Notes: generated by a model not told the origin, from the letters alone. DNA of 64,000 bases from Acidimicrobium ferrooxidans (GCA_020723485.1 DYIU01000004.1:91057-155056), one strand, 5' to 3'. Shown: positions 17,291-26,406, counted from the first letter of the stretch. Translations and numbers: made by a program.

Positions 17291-17536
17291 TCACGCAGGT
17301 CCGTCTGCGAGGGTCGTGTCCCACGTCGCGGCCTCTTCATCGTAGGACCTGGATGCTTCGGAATCAGCACGCATTCTCTGGAAGTCCTCGGCAACTCGCT
17401 GGAAGAATATCTTCTTCTTCAGCTCTTTCATGGAGAGTGCGACAACCTGGGATTGAGGAATACCGAGTTCCTTTGATGCATCTTCGATCTCCCTCTTTAC
17501 CTCCATGGGCATACGGACAGTCCCCATTTCAGTCAT
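17291..17536 (-). CDS. Ribbon-helix-helix antitoxin-like protein
   Basis: 81 residues. 'GTVRMPMEVKREIEDASKEL' then 'GIPQSQVVALSMKELKKKI' is a beta-strand plus two-helix RHH (CopG/MetJ-type) DNA-binding pattern. The acidic tail ('ADSEASRSYDEEAATWD') is typical of the toxin-neutralising end of type II antitoxins. AGGGGGACAA upstream supports the start. No toxin frame is recognisable on either side; 17176-17290 is too short and shows nothing. An orphan antitoxin or a small repressor. Confidence 0.65.
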   Translation of the reverse strand: MTEMGTVRMPMEVKREIEDASKELGIPQSQVVALSMKELKKKIFFQRVAEDFQRMRADSEASRSYDEEAATWDTTLADGPA

Positions 17537-17658
17537 TTGTCCCCCTCGTCAGGCTACAAGTTCAGGATTGAATATGTAGATATCTATGTCAACACAAGTA
17601 GCGATATATTTGTAACTACGATTGTGGCCACTTCTATTTTCGCAGCCTTTGGATTCCT

Positions 17659-18729
17659 TCAAGCCTGCTCGCCTTCTTCTGCTCCGCCCCCCGGCAGGCG
17701 GCTGAAGCCCAACCTACTGGCGTCCCGCGAAGCGAGCACGAACCCCACCCCGCTCACCGCGAGCGCCAGGTAGAAGTTGATGAAGCGCCAGGCAAGCGTC
17801 AGCACGCCGATGAGGCTCGCGGGCACGAACAGCGCGTAGACCCCGGCGAACGTCGCCTCGGCCATCCCGCTCTCGCCGGGCACCGGCATGAAAGGCAGGA
17901 GGTAGGCGACCACCAGTTGGGCGAGCACGGACTGCCAGAAGAGTTCGGGGTATCCCAGGCTCCAGAGTATCATCGCGGGGATGAAGACGGCCGAGGCCCA
18001 GACGACGACGGTCAGACCGGCCGCGGCCAGCAGCACCCAGATGCTGTAGCCGAGTATCGTGTGCAGGCTGTCGGAGAACTCTCCTATCGCACTGAAGAAC
18101 TTCTCGACCGCTCCCTCGAGCGACTTCCGTCTCTTGAGGAACGAAGGGGCCCTCTCCTCCACAAGGGACGCCGCCCGCCGCGGGTCGCGCATCGCGAACA
18201 CCGCGACAAGCAAGAGGAGGAGAGCGATGATACCCGCCAGCAGGAGGACGGTCCTGAAGCCGACGTGCATGTTTACCCTCGCGGCGGTCGCCGTCAGGAT
18301 GACCGGCATGGCGACCACGTACAGCAGGAGCGACATGGCCGAGCCGGTTGTGACTACCGCGGTGGCGGAGGCGGTAGGAAGCCCGTAGACGTGGAGGAAG
18401 AATATCTCGACCGGGATTCCCGCTACCCTCAGGGGGGTGACCGCGCCGGCGAAGCTGCCCGAGAGTATGGTCTTGGTCGTCTTGCCTATCCCGAGCCTCT
18501 CCCCCGCGGCCCGAACCAGGAGGACGGTCCGCGCGACGTGGGCGACCCACCTGAGCGCGAGCAGCACCAGGGCCACGAGCAGGAATACCGGCTTTATGTC
18601 GGCAACCGCCTTCCACGTGTCGCGGTCCATGGTGAGGAAGAGTATCGCGAGGACCGCCGCGACACTGACCGAGACCGCGACGAAGAGGCCCCTTCTTATG
18701 GTCGTGCCCTTGAGCCCGGCACCTTCCAT
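17659..18729 (-). CDS. Flippase-like / lysylphosphatidylglycerol-synthase-type TM protein
   Basis: 356 residues, about eight TM helices. The family signature 'FMPVPGESGMAEATFAGVYAL' matches the 'P.PG..G..E' motif of the YbhN/AglD/LPG_synthase_TM superfamily. 'FAGAVTPLRVAGIPVE' is the conserved N-terminal segment. Members are linked to phospholipid or glycolipid transfer across the membrane; substrate unknown. It ends a four-gene minus-strand run (20802 to 17659) and is 26 bases after the preceding gene. A second member lies at 33133. Confidence 0.85.
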   Translation of the reverse strand: MEGAGLKGTTIRRGLFVAVSVSVAAVLAILFLTMDRDTWKAVADIKPVFLLVALVLLALRWVAHVARTVLLVRAAGERLGIGKTTKTILSGSFAGAVTPLRVAGIPVEIFFLHVYGLPTASATAVVTTGSAMSLLLYVVAMPVILTATAARVNMHVGFRTVLLLAGIIALLLLLVAVFAMRDPRRAASLVEERAPSFLKRRKSLEGAVEKFFSAIGEFSDSLHTILGYSIWVLLAAAGLTVVVWASAVFIPAMILWSLGYPELFWQSVLAQLVVAYLLPFMPVPGESGMAEATFAGVYALFVPASLIGVLTLAWRFINFYLALAVSGVGFVLASRDASRLGFSRLPGGGAEEGEQA

Positions 18730-18755
18730 CGTTTACCACGACCTCTGTCGGATGG

Positions 18756-19271
18756 TCAGCGAGCAGATATAGATTCCCAGACCTCTCGGCCGAGGTCGGC
18801 GTTGAGCCTGACAAGCGGGGGGAGCGCCGCCGGGTCGAGGGGCACCGCTGTCGCCCGCTCGATCGCCTTCCTGACTTCAGCGGGCAGCCTCTCGGGCTTC
18901 CTGACCGACTTGAAGTCGAACGACAGTCCGGAGAGCATGGCGTTGTCGTTGCCGAAGAGCTTGGTCCTGTGGTCGCGCTTGTAGAGGACTACCGGCTTGC
19001 CGAGGGTGAAGGCGACAGCCGCGAGGAAAGCGCCGCTGTCGTCGGGTACCCGGCCGTTCATGTTGAAGACGAGGCAGTCGCACCTCGTGACCTGGAAGAC
19101 CTCGAGGGCGAACGCCGCGCTCTCCGCCGCGGTATCGTTGCGCTGCTGGAGATAGACCTCGAAGCCGCCTGCCTCGAGCAGGGCGGCGAGGTAGGCCATC
19201 CCCTCTCGCTCCTCGGGGCTGTAAGCCGGGCCCACAAGGTGGACGCAGCCGCGCCAGTCGCACTCGTTCAT
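18756..19271 (-). CDS. Nucleoside 2-deoxyribosyltransferase-like protein lacking the catalytic glutamate
   Basis: 171 residues. The nucleotide-sugar hydrolase/transferase fold is suggested by 'VHLVGPAYSPEEREGMAYL', 'GFEVYLQQRN', 'CDCLVFNMNGRVPDDSG' and 'FTLGKPVVLY'. In active family members the loop after the Asp/Gly reads GTxxE, the Glu being the nucleophile. Here it is G80-A-F-L-A84, so the Glu is missing, while the neighbouring paralogue keeps it. ATG overlaps the upstream stop (ATGA). Probably a non-catalytic partner or a ligand-binding protein. Confidence 0.75.
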   Translation of the reverse strand: MNECDWRGCVHLVGPAYSPEEREGMAYLAALLEAGGFEVYLQQRNDTAAESAAFALEVFQVTRCDCLVFNMNGRVPDDSGAFLAAVAFTLGKPVVLYKRDHRTKLFGNDNAMLSGLSFDFKSVRKPERLPAEVRKAIERATAVPLDPAALPPLVRLNADLGREVWESISAR

Positions 19272-19894
19272 ACCGACATCACATTCTCTGGTCTAAAGAA
19301 TGAGGCCAGGCGGAGCACCCGGTCGACCAGCCCGCCGAACCTTGCCACTCGGCGGACATGCCGCGGCATGTCGCGCTCACCGGCAGCGCTCCCGCCAAGC
19401 GAGCGCAGGTGTCTCTCTGCGCTCTCGAGAGCTGCCGGGATGTCCTCAATCCTCTTGATGGTCTCGAACGTTCCTGTCGCTCCCAGGAGCAGGTGGTTGG
19501 GGCAGCCTGTCTCCCGGCGCGTGTCATCCATGTAGACGACCACGGGCTTTCCAGCCGCGAAGGCGACCCCCGTCTCCACCACTCCCCCCTCGTCGGGGAC
19601 GGCGCCGTTCATGTTGAAGACGAAGTAACCGCACTGAAAAATCTTGAAGATGTCGAGCGCGAACGTCGCCCTGCTGATGAACCGCACGATCGGCCGGAAG
19701 ACCAGCAGGTTGGCCAGGGGGTTGTTGACCGAATTGAGCGCGAACGCCTCCACGCCGTCACGGTGCGGCAGGTACGTCTTGAAGCCGGCGCCCTCCAGAG
19801 TGCCGGCAATATCGGCCATCGCCTTTACTTCCTCGAGGCAGAAGAGCGCCCCGGAGCAGTACACGCTTTGCTGTTCCACTTTGCGGTTGCTCAC
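19268..19894 (-). CDS. Nucleoside 2-deoxyribosyltransferase-like protein
   Basis: 208 residues, paralogue of the next gene. 'VYCSGALFCLEEVKAMADIA', 'GFKTYLPHRDG', 'CGYFVFNMNGAVPDEGG' and 'GVAFAAGKPVVVY' follow the family pattern. The catalytic position is Glu107 in 'GGVVETGVA'. Such enzymes cleave or exchange the base of deoxynucleosides; some relatives act on modified nucleotides. The start is GTG, overlapping the upstream gene's TGA (GTGA); the longer open frame upstream is a shadow. An extra loop ('RRETGCPNHLLLGATG') differs from standard members. Confidence 0.78.
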   Translation of the reverse strand: MSNRKVEQQSVYCSGALFCLEEVKAMADIAGTLEGAGFKTYLPHRDGVEAFALNSVNNPLANLLVFRPIVRFISRATFALDIFKIFQCGYFVFNMNGAVPDEGGVVETGVAFAAGKPVVVYMDDTRRETGCPNHLLLGATGTFETIKRIEDIPAALESAERHLRSLGGSAAGERDMPRHVRRVARFGGLVDRVLRLASFFRPENVMSV

Positions 19895-20802
19895 CTTGCT
19901 TTGAGCCACTTGTTGGTACGAACCGATACCAGGAGGATGGCCAGGCCGAAGAAGAAGAACTGAACACTGATGATCAATATGGCGAAACCGGCCGCGAGGT
20001 AGTCTCCCGAGCCTGTCTGGGCCATTTGTGGACCGGCTATGACAAAGAGCATCCCGATCATCATTGCCGCCAGTCCGAGGTATACGTTCAGTTTCACGAA
20101 AGACCACGGCCTTACGGCCGAACAGATCCCGACTCCCAGGGTCGTGACCGCGAGAAAGAAGGCAATCCAGAAAAATACAGCGAGCGCGACCTCGCTCTCC
20201 ACGTACGGGAATTCTCTGGGAAAGATAGCGAACAGGATCGCGTTGATCGCGAGTATCAGACTGAGGGTCACGACGACGACGGGCCTGGCCTTCGCTGACA
20301 GGGGAAGCTTTTCGCTCTCTTCTATGGTTCCGGAAGGTCTTATGAAGATACCCGCAGCGGTCAGGATGATCCCCGCTACTGCCAGGACTAGAGCGGCTTT
20401 CAATACCCAGGCCGGCCTGAGGACATAACTGAATAGAAAGAGGGCCAGGCCCGCGCTCAACGCGGTTATTCCGAAGATCAGGAGCTGTGTCTTTGCGCGT
20501 CCGCTCACGCCCGTCCTCAACCGTGCAAGACTCCATCCTCTCCCCCCTGCCGCCCGCACGCGGTCAGCGACTGAGCCCGGCATAAGACCGACCGCGATCA
20601 CTATGACTCCCGTGGTGACAAGGGCGATAGCAATATAGGGCACCGCGCGGAACAGGCCATCGACCGCGCCGGGTCTCGACCAGAAGAACCTCCATTCCGC
20701 TTCAGTCCACGCATACTTGGCAAACAGCCCGGCCAGGCCGAGAACGATGAGGAGAATCCCGATTCCGACCGTGTTTCTTTTTACTCCAGTAGCCTTCTTC
20801 AC
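19891..20802 (-). CDS. Integral membrane protein, unknown function
   Basis: 303 residues, about eight TM helices in pairs: 'NTVGIGILLIVLGLAGLFA', 'AVPYIAIALVTTGVIVIAVG', 'LIFGITALSAGLALFLFSYV' and so on to the C-terminus. The recurring 'GI.L...G' helix pattern suggests internally repeated two-helix units. GTG at 20800-20802 is chosen since GGGGG lies eight bases before it. It heads an operon with the two deoxyribosyltransferase-like genes and the flippase-like gene. Family not recognised. Confidence 0.72.
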   Translation of the reverse strand: MKKATGVKRNTVGIGILLIVLGLAGLFAKYAWTEAEWRFFWSRPGAVDGLFRAVPYIAIALVTTGVIVIAVGLMPGSVADRVRAAGGRGWSLARLRTGVSGRAKTQLLIFGITALSAGLALFLFSYVLRPAWVLKAALVLAVAGIILTAAGIFIRPSGTIEESEKLPLSAKARPVVVVTLSLILAINAILFAIFPREFPYVESEVALAVFFWIAFFLAVTTLGVGICSAVRPWSFVKLNVYLGLAAMMIGMLFVIAGPQMAQTGSGDYLAAGFAILIISVQFFFFGLAILLVSVRTNKWLKAR

Positions 20803-20878
20803 CCTCAATACCCCCAGTGCAATTCTAGCACGGCACCGGAAATCAGCCTCATGTACTGACAGCAATGTTGCGATTAAG

Positions 20879-21508
20879 CTAGATGGTAAGCGAGTAGATG
20901 TAGCCGGTGACGTCCCTGTCGGGGAGCGAGTAGTCATAGATGTGCAGCGGGAACTCCCTGACCCGCTGGAACCCGTACCTCTCGTAGAAGCCCCAGGCGA
21001 GCTCGGTGTCCGTGCCGACGTCAACGCGGTTAAGGCCCGCGCGGCGCGCCTCCTCGACGAAGGCGTCCACCAGCGCGCGGCCGAGGCCGCCCCTGTATCC
21101 CTCCATCGTGGTGAGGTCGTATATCTCCGCCGACTCCCCGCGCGGGGAGTGGATGTAGTAGGGTATCTCGCCGATGAGGGTGCGCCGCAGGGCCGCCCGG
21201 GCGAACGGGCGCATCGCCGGTCGGTCGGTCACCCAGCGCCTGTAGATGAAGGCGAAGAGGTAGGGAAGCGTCCGCAGCTCACTCCCCGGCCCGGTGCGCG
21301 TGCTGCCGAGCAGGACGCCGCGCGCGATGCCGTCGATATCGGCGACAAGGCTGACGTTACACGACTTGACGTCCACCTCTATCATGTCGTCTATCGCCCG
21401 CGGCTCCGAGTACTTCACGATGGGCCACATGGTGCGGCCGAACCCGCTCTCGAAGCACGCCCTGACCGCGTCGCGGTCGCGCTCCGGGTCGTATGCTCGT
21501 ATCTCCAT
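20879..21508 (-). CDS. GNAT-family N-acetyltransferase
   Basis: 209 residues. The start 'MEIRAYDPERDRDAVRACFE' is a GNAT motif C/D beginning. The acetyl-CoA pyrophosphate loop is around 'TTMEGYRGGLGRALVDAFVE' (R-G-G-L-G-R-A), and 'GFYERYGFQRVREFPLHIYDY' is the C-terminal motif B. Substrate unknown. Separated from the membrane-protein gene downstream by 76 bases. Confidence 0.88.
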   Translation of the reverse strand: MEIRAYDPERDRDAVRACFESGFGRTMWPIVKYSEPRAIDDMIEVDVKSCNVSLVADIDGIARGVLLGSTRTGPGSELRTLPYLFAFIYRRWVTDRPAMRPFARAALRRTLIGEIPYYIHSPRGESAEIYDLTTMEGYRGGLGRALVDAFVEEARRAGLNRVDVGTDTELAWGFYERYGFQRVREFPLHIYDYSLPDRDVTGYIYSLTI

Positions 21509-21731
21509 CAGACCGTCCTCACATCACTCGTTGCCCCGCCTCTCGCGGGTGGGGACTCAGTCTACCAGTCTGGTTCTTCAGATACAGCAGACGGGCTCCC
21601 TTTCCTTCCGGCTCCCGCGGCGCGGGGGCTCCAGGGCAGGCGCGTCAGCGGCGCCCGGAAGGTTCGCTCCGGTCATTGGCAGAAAAAAGAAATGAGATGT
21701 CGGCACACCCCGGCGGAACCGGTTGGTGGGT

Positions 21732-22394
21732 ATGAGCGATACGGCAGTGCAGATAGTCCTCAGGGTCCTCATGGCCCTGCTCTGTGGAGGGCTCATCGGT
21801 CTCGAGCGCGAGCTCACGGACCACCCGGCCGGAATGCGCACGCACATACTGGTCGCGGTAGGCGCCTGCGTCTTCACCACGATGTCCATCTACGGCTTCC
21901 CGGGAGCGCCGGGCAGCGACAGGGTCGCCGCCGCGGTGGTGACCGGGATAGGCTTCATCGGCGCGGGTGCCATCCTGGTGAGCAGGGGCGGCTTCGTAAC
22001 GGGCCTCACGACCGCTGCCAGCCTGTGGAGCTCGGCCGCCATCGGCATGGTCCTCGGTGCCGGATACTTCGTAGTCGGGCTCATCATCACCGGGATAATA
22101 CTGGTGATACTCGAGGTGCTCCACTGGCTGGTCGAGCTCGCGGCCCCGAGGATAAGGACAAGGACGTTCACTCTCAGCGTCTCCGGCGCCTACTGGAAGG
22201 ACTGCGTCCAGGAGATAATGCGCAGGCTCGGAGAGTGCCGCTGCAAGGTGGAGCTGATGCGCTTCGGGCTGACCGGAGGCGGCGAGGAATTCGAGCTGGT
22301 CCTCACCTCCAGGATATCCGTGAAGGAAGACCTCCCCGAGCTCAGCAGAAGACTGCTCGAGCTGGAGGGGCTGAAGGCCGTGTCCTGGGAGTAG
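21732..22394 (+). CDS. MgtC/SapB-family membrane protein
   Basis: 220 residues. The MgtC motif set is clear: 'GLIGLERELTDHPAGMRTHI', 'VGACVFTTMSIYGF', 'AAVVTGIGFIGAGAIL' and 'VTGLTTAASLWSSAAIGM'. About five TM helices are followed by a soluble ACT-like C-terminal domain (residues 145-220). MgtC proteins are linked to Mg2+ limitation and F-type ATPase control. ATG at 21732 is chosen; an in-frame GTG nine bases upstream is possible. Single gene on this strand. Confidence 0.9.
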   Translation: MSDTAVQIVLRVLMALLCGGLIGLERELTDHPAGMRTHILVAVGACVFTTMSIYGFPGAPGSDRVAAAVVTGIGFIGAGAILVSRGGFVTGLTTAASLWSSAAIGMVLGAGYFVVGLIITGIILVILEVLHWLVELAAPRIRTRTFTLSVSGAYWKDCVQEIMRRLGECRCKVELMRFGLTGGGEEFELVLTSRISVKEDLPELSRRLLELEGLKAVSWE

Positions 22395-22506
22395 CGCGGG
22401 GAGATCCCCGCCAGGCGAATCAAGCGGCGAAGCGGTACTGCCGATACAAGCAAAGGCCGCTCTGTGCGGTGACTGACTGGTTCAGACTAGTCGAGGGGAG
22501 AAGCTC

Positions 22507-24792
22507 ATGGGTCCTGTCTTTGCCCGCCGTCGTATCACTGTTGCACTGGTCGCACTCCTGCTGCTGACGCTGTCGTTGTTCATGCTGTCGGGTCCCGCGC
22601 TCGGGGCTGAGGCATGGAGCCAGGTCGGTTCCAACAGCCTCGGGGTTCCGATACTGGCGGTCTGTTACGCGAACGGCACGCTCTATGCGGGGACCAGCAC
22701 CGGTAACGTCTCACAGAACGCGCTCGATGGCGGGGCGTGGACGAATACCGGGACGGGCACTCCCGGTGGCGCGGTCCGCTGCCTCGCCTACGCTGGTGGC
22801 AAGGTCTATGCCGGGTGCAACGACGGATTTATCTATGAAAACGCGCTCAGTGGCGGGCCGTGGAGCGTGACCGGAGGAGGAACCCCTGGCGGCGGCTTTG
22901 TGTATGCACTCCTTTACGCGAACGGCAAGCTCTACTCGGCCGGCAACAACGGCACCGTGTACGAGAACGCCCTGGCGGGCGGGCCCTGGAGCCAGACCGG
23001 GTCCAACGCGCCGGGGTCCCTTATATACAACCTGGCTTACGGCGGCGGCAAGCTTTACGCGGGGTGCGCAAACGGGACGGTGTACGAGAACGCGCTCGCG
23101 GGCGGCACGTGGAGCCAGGCCGGTTCAAACACTCCAGGCGCCTACGTTAGAGACCTTGCTTACGGAGGTGGAATCCTGTACGCGGCCTGCAACAACGGAA
23201 TCGTTTATCAGAACGCGCTGGCGGGCGGCGCGTGGAGCCAGACCGGGTCGAACACGCCCGGGTCTACCCCCGAGCGCCTTGCTTACAACGGGAAGCTGTA
23301 TGTGGGAACCACTGGTGGGGCGGTGTACGAGAACGAGCTGACCGGCGGGGCCTGGACCCAGGCTGGCTCCAACACCCCCGGTGTTTACGTCGAGGATATG
23401 GTTTTCGGCGGGAACATGCTCTACGCCGGATGCTATGACAACTCGATCTCCCAGCTCGCTACGGCCGCCCCGGTATTTTCCGTCTATCTTGCCGAGGGCT
23501 CGACCGCCTGGGGGTTCGAGACGAGCGTCAACATACAGAACCCGAACACGGAAGCGGTCACGGCGCGCCTGACCTACATGGACCCGGCTGCGGGTGACGG
23601 CGCGGGGGTGATCAAAACCACCGACGTCACGATGCAGGCGCAGAGCCGGGCGACCGTCAACGTGAACGAAGACCTGGGATTCGCGACTGACGTGGCCACC
23701 CGGGTGGACTGCCTCGAGGGAAAGTTCATTGCCGCGGACAGGACGGTCCTCTTCCCAACCGCGCTGGGGATGAGCCACCCCGGTTCGACCAACTCCATCG
23801 GGGTGAACGAGCCTGCCAACGCGTGGTACTTTGCCGAGGGCTCATCCGCGTGGGGGTTCGAGTGTTGGACCTCCGTCCTGAATCCAAACGCGACGGACGC
23901 TGCCGTCGAGCTCACCTACATGCTGGAGGGTGGCGGGGCCGCCTCGTTCATGAAGAGCGTGCCCGCCTACTCGCGGGCGAGCTTCAACATGGCCGACGAC
24001 ATCGGGCAGCAGGACGCTGCCATCCGGGTGGAGAGCGACGTGCCGGTGGTGCCCGAGCGCTCGATGTACACATACTCCAGGTCCGGGACAGAGGAGCTGG
24101 TGAGACGCGACGGGCACTGCTCTATCGGGACGACCGCTCCCGCCAAGGACTTCTACCTGGCGGAGGGCACGACGGCCTGGGGCTTCACCACGTACGTCGT
24201 GGTGCAGAACCCCAACGCCGACGAGACCAAGGTCGAGGTCACCTACAACACGCCCGACGGCCCGGTCTCCCAGGAACCGTTCACGATGCCCGGGCGCTCA
24301 CGAGAGACTATACGGGTGAACGACCTCTACCCCGGTACCGACCTCTCCACGCACGTCTCCGCCGACCTGCCTGTAGTCGCGGAGCGCGCCATGTACTGGG
24401 CGAACGCGGAAGGGCCCGGTGAGGGCATGACCGGCTCGGTCGGGGTCGACGCTCCCCACAACTCGTGGTACCTGCCTGCGGGCACCACCAACGGGAGCAC
24501 CGAGACGTTCACCGTCATACAGAACCCGGGTGCGGACCCGATCGACCTCACCATCCAGTACCAGACGCCGACCGGCGTCGGGAACGTGAGCGTCGCGGCG
24601 ACCATCCCGGCTCGTTCGCGGAGGACCTTCGATATGGCCGATGTTGCTGGGGACCTTCCCGCGCCGGACGCGGCCATATGGGTGGTCTGTTCGGTCAACC
24701 CCTCAGACCAGGTCATCGTGGAGCGCGCGATGTACTATGCCGGCCGCTGGAGCGGGTCCGACACCATCGGGTCGTTCATGGACGTGTACTGA
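22507..24792 (+). CDS. Secreted protein: beta-propeller-like repeats plus AEG.TAWGF repeats
   Basis: 761 residues. A signal peptide (about 1-34) leads to seven or eight units of about 38 residues ('YENALAGGPWSQTGSNAPGS', 'YNLAYGGGKLYAGC.NGTV'), the spacing of a beta-propeller. From residue 320, five units of about 90 residues begin '(Y/F)LAEGSTAWGFET' and end near 'ERAMY', as in the proteins at 11731, 36556 and 49023. No sortase or TM anchor is visible. GGGGAGAAGCTC precedes the ATG. Likely a cell-surface or matrix protein; ligand unknown. Confidence 0.82.
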   Translation: MGPVFARRRITVALVALLLLTLSLFMLSGPALGAEAWSQVGSNSLGVPILAVCYANGTLYAGTSTGNVSQNALDGGAWTNTGTGTPGGAVRCLAYAGGKVYAGCNDGFIYENALSGGPWSVTGGGTPGGGFVYALLYANGKLYSAGNNGTVYENALAGGPWSQTGSNAPGSLIYNLAYGGGKLYAGCANGTVYENALAGGTWSQAGSNTPGAYVRDLAYGGGILYAACNNGIVYQNALAGGAWSQTGSNTPGSTPERLAYNGKLYVGTTGGAVYENELTGGAWTQAGSNTPGVYVEDMVFGGNMLYAGCYDNSISQLATAAPVFSVYLAEGSTAWGFETSVNIQNPNTEAVTARLTYMDPAAGDGAGVIKTTDVTMQAQSRATVNVNEDLGFATDVATRVDCLEGKFIAADRTVLFPTALGMSHPGSTNSIGVNEPANAWYFAEGSSAWGFECWTSVLNPNATDAAVELTYMLEGGGAASFMKSVPAYSRASFNMADDIGQQDAAIRVESDVPVVPERSMYTYSRSGTEELVRRDGHCSIGTTAPAKDFYLAEGTTAWGFTTYVVVQNPNADETKVEVTYNTPDGPVSQEPFTMPGRSRETIRVNDLYPGTDLSTHVSADLPVVAERAMYWANAEGPGEGMTGSVGVDAPHNSWYLPAGTTNGSTETFTVIQNPGADPIDLTIQYQTPTGVGNVSVAATIPARSRRTFDMADVAGDLPAPDAAIWVVCSVNPSDQVIVERAMYYAGRWSGSDTIGSFMDVY

Positions 24793-24814
24793 GAACAAGC
24801 GGGAATCAGTCGGG

Positions 24815-24847
24815 AGCGCCCGCCTCGGAGGTGGGCGCTTCTCTTTT
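24815..24847 (+). terminator. Rho-independent terminator
   Basis: AGCGCCCGCC (24815-24824), loop TCGGA, GGTGGGCGCT (24830-24839), then TCTCTTTT. A ten-pair stem with one G-T pair, placed 23 bases after the secreted-protein stop and just before the convergent dehydrogenase gene ends. Confidence 0.8.
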
Positions 24848-25787
24848 AGATCTGCTCGAAAGCCCCCATCTCTTTGAGGCGCCCCAGCATCTCGAGGAAC
24901 AGCCTGTCGCGCTTCTCGCAGATCTCGAGCTCGCCGCGGCCGCCGTAGTCGTAGAACCCCTTGCCAGCCTTCGCCCCGAGCTCGCCCTTCTCGACCTTCT
25001 CGTCGATGACCGCGTTGGTCAGCCCGAAGCTCGCCGCGATGTCCCTGGTCAGGTCGAGGCCGGTGAAGTCGAGCGACTGGACGACGCCGATGATAGGCAG
25101 GCGGATGCCCAGGCTGTTCTTGACTGCCTTGTCTATGTCCTCGGGGGTGACAAGACCGCTAGACAGCAGGTCGAAGATGGCGAGCGACATCATGTTCTGG
25201 ATCTTGTTCACGATGAATGAGCGGGTGAACCCCTTCATAACCACTGGGACCTTGCCGAGCCTCTGCATCAGCGCGGCGGTGAGCTCGACCACCTCCGGGT
25301 CCGTTTCGGGGCCCGGTACCACCTCCACCAGCGGGATGATGTGCGGCGGGTTGTACCAGTGGGCGATGACCAGGCGCCCGGGCCTCTCGAGCTCCGCGAA
25401 GCTGTAGATGTCGAGCCCGGAGGTGTTGCTCGCGATCACCGCGTCGTCCGCGACGGCCGCCTCCAGCCTGGAGAATATCTCCTGTTTGACCTCGGGGACC
25501 TCGGGAACGGCCTCTACGATGAACTGTGCGCCGGTTGAAGCCGCCTCGAGGTCGGTCGAAGGACGCACCCTGGCGACGATATCCTCTGTGTCCCCGCCGT
25601 CCGCCTCGCCGGCGCCGGCCAGCACCGACAGGCTCGAACGGATGGAGTCGAGTGCGTGCTCGAGCCGCGCCTCGTCCACGTCCACGAGGGCCGTCTCGAT
25701 GCCCGCCCGCGCGAAAACCAGTGCAATCGAGCTGCCCATCACGCCCGCGCCGATGACGACCGCCCGCTTTATCTCCTCCGCGTTCAC
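24846..25787 (-). CDS. 3-hydroxyacyl-CoA dehydrogenase
   Basis: 313 residues, the single-domain form that oxidises (S)-3-hydroxyacyl-CoA to 3-ketoacyl-CoA with NAD+ in beta-oxidation or butanoate-type pathways. The NAD motif 'GAGVMG' is at 13-18, and 'VIASNTSGLDIYSFAEL' and 'RLVIAHWYNPPHIIPLVEVV' hold the catalytic His. The C-terminal domain is 'GKGFYDYG'-type. GTG start behind AGGAGGTAGGGGA. The enzyme fits the CoA-ester metabolism seen at the right end of the window but is not linked to it. Confidence 0.92.
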   Translation of the reverse strand: MNAEEIKRAVVIGAGVMGSSIALVFARAGIETALVDVDEARLEHALDSIRSSLSVLAGAGEADGGDTEDIVARVRPSTDLEAASTGAQFIVEAVPEVPEVKQEIFSRLEAAVADDAVIASNTSGLDIYSFAELERPGRLVIAHWYNPPHIIPLVEVVPGPETDPEVVELTAALMQRLGKVPVVMKGFTRSFIVNKIQNMMSLAIFDLLSSGLVTPEDIDKAVKNSLGIRLPIIGVVQSLDFTGLDLTRDIAASFGLTNAVIDEKVEKGELGAKAGKGFYDYGGRGELEICEKRDRLFLEMLGRLKEMGAFEQI

Positions 25788-25821
25788 TCCCCTACCTCCT
25801 GCCGCGCGTCCGCGGACGCTC

Positions 25822-26406
25822 CTACTCGACGCCGCCGTGCTGCCTCAGGACCTCCGCGGTCTCGTACTGGTTGTTCGCCACCGCTGCTTTCAGGGGGGTC
25901 GTCCCCGAGTTGTCCATCGCGTTGACGTCCGCCCACTTCTTCAGGAGTGCCTCGACCACCGGCGTGTGCCCGTTTGCCGCCGCCAGGCGCAGGGGCGTCT
26001 GTCCCGCGTTGTCGCGCGAGTTGACGTCGGACCATTTCCCGAGGAGGAGCTTGACGACGTCGGCCTGGCCCGCCTCGGCCGCCACGTGGAGCGGGGTCTT
26101 GCCCTCGGGATCGCGCGCGTTAGGGTCGGCGCCCTTCGCCAGCAGCAGGCTGACCGCTCCCGTGTAACCGGCCTCCGCGGCGATGTGCAGCGGGCTCCGG
26201 CCGTCCTCGTCGCGAGCGTTCACGTCCGCCCACCCGTTGATGGCCTCCCTCACCGCCGCCGGGTCGTTCGCCTCGACGGCCGCGAAGAGCTTCTGGTCCA
26301 CCCCCGCCTCGCGGGCGGGCTTGTTCGCCTCCTCACCGCACCCGCCGAGCACCAGCCCCAGCGCCACGGCCAGGGCAGCCACGACTATCACTGTCAGTTT
26401 GCGCAT
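25822..26406 (-). CDS. Ankyrin-repeat lipoprotein
   Basis: 194 residues. A lipoprotein signal 'VALGLVLGGC' has the lipobox Cys at about 23. Five ankyrin repeats follow ('DEDGRSPLHIAAEAGYTGAV', 'DPEGKTPLHVAAEAGQADVV', 'DNAGQTPLRLAAANGHTPVV', 'DNSGTTPLKAAVANNQYETA'). Probably an outward-facing protein-binding scaffold on the cytoplasmic membrane. GGAG upstream. It shares strand with the dehydrogenase downstream (34-base gap) but not an obvious function. Confidence 0.9.
   Translation of the reverse strand: MRKLTVIVVAALAVALGLVLGGCGEEANKPAREAGVDQKLFAAVEANDPAAVREAINGWADVNARDEDGRSPLHIAAEAGYTGAVSLLLAKGADPNARDPEGKTPLHVAAEAGQADVVKLLLGKWSDVNSRDNAGQTPLRLAAANGHTPVVEALLKKWADVNAMDNSGTTPLKAAVANNQYETAEVLRQHGGVE

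Noticed and set aside
20717-22567. 616-codon plus-strand frame crossing the GNAT, MgtC and secreted-protein region
   Set aside because: It runs antisense to GNAT and in another frame through MgtC, both with strong motifs. High-G+C shadow.
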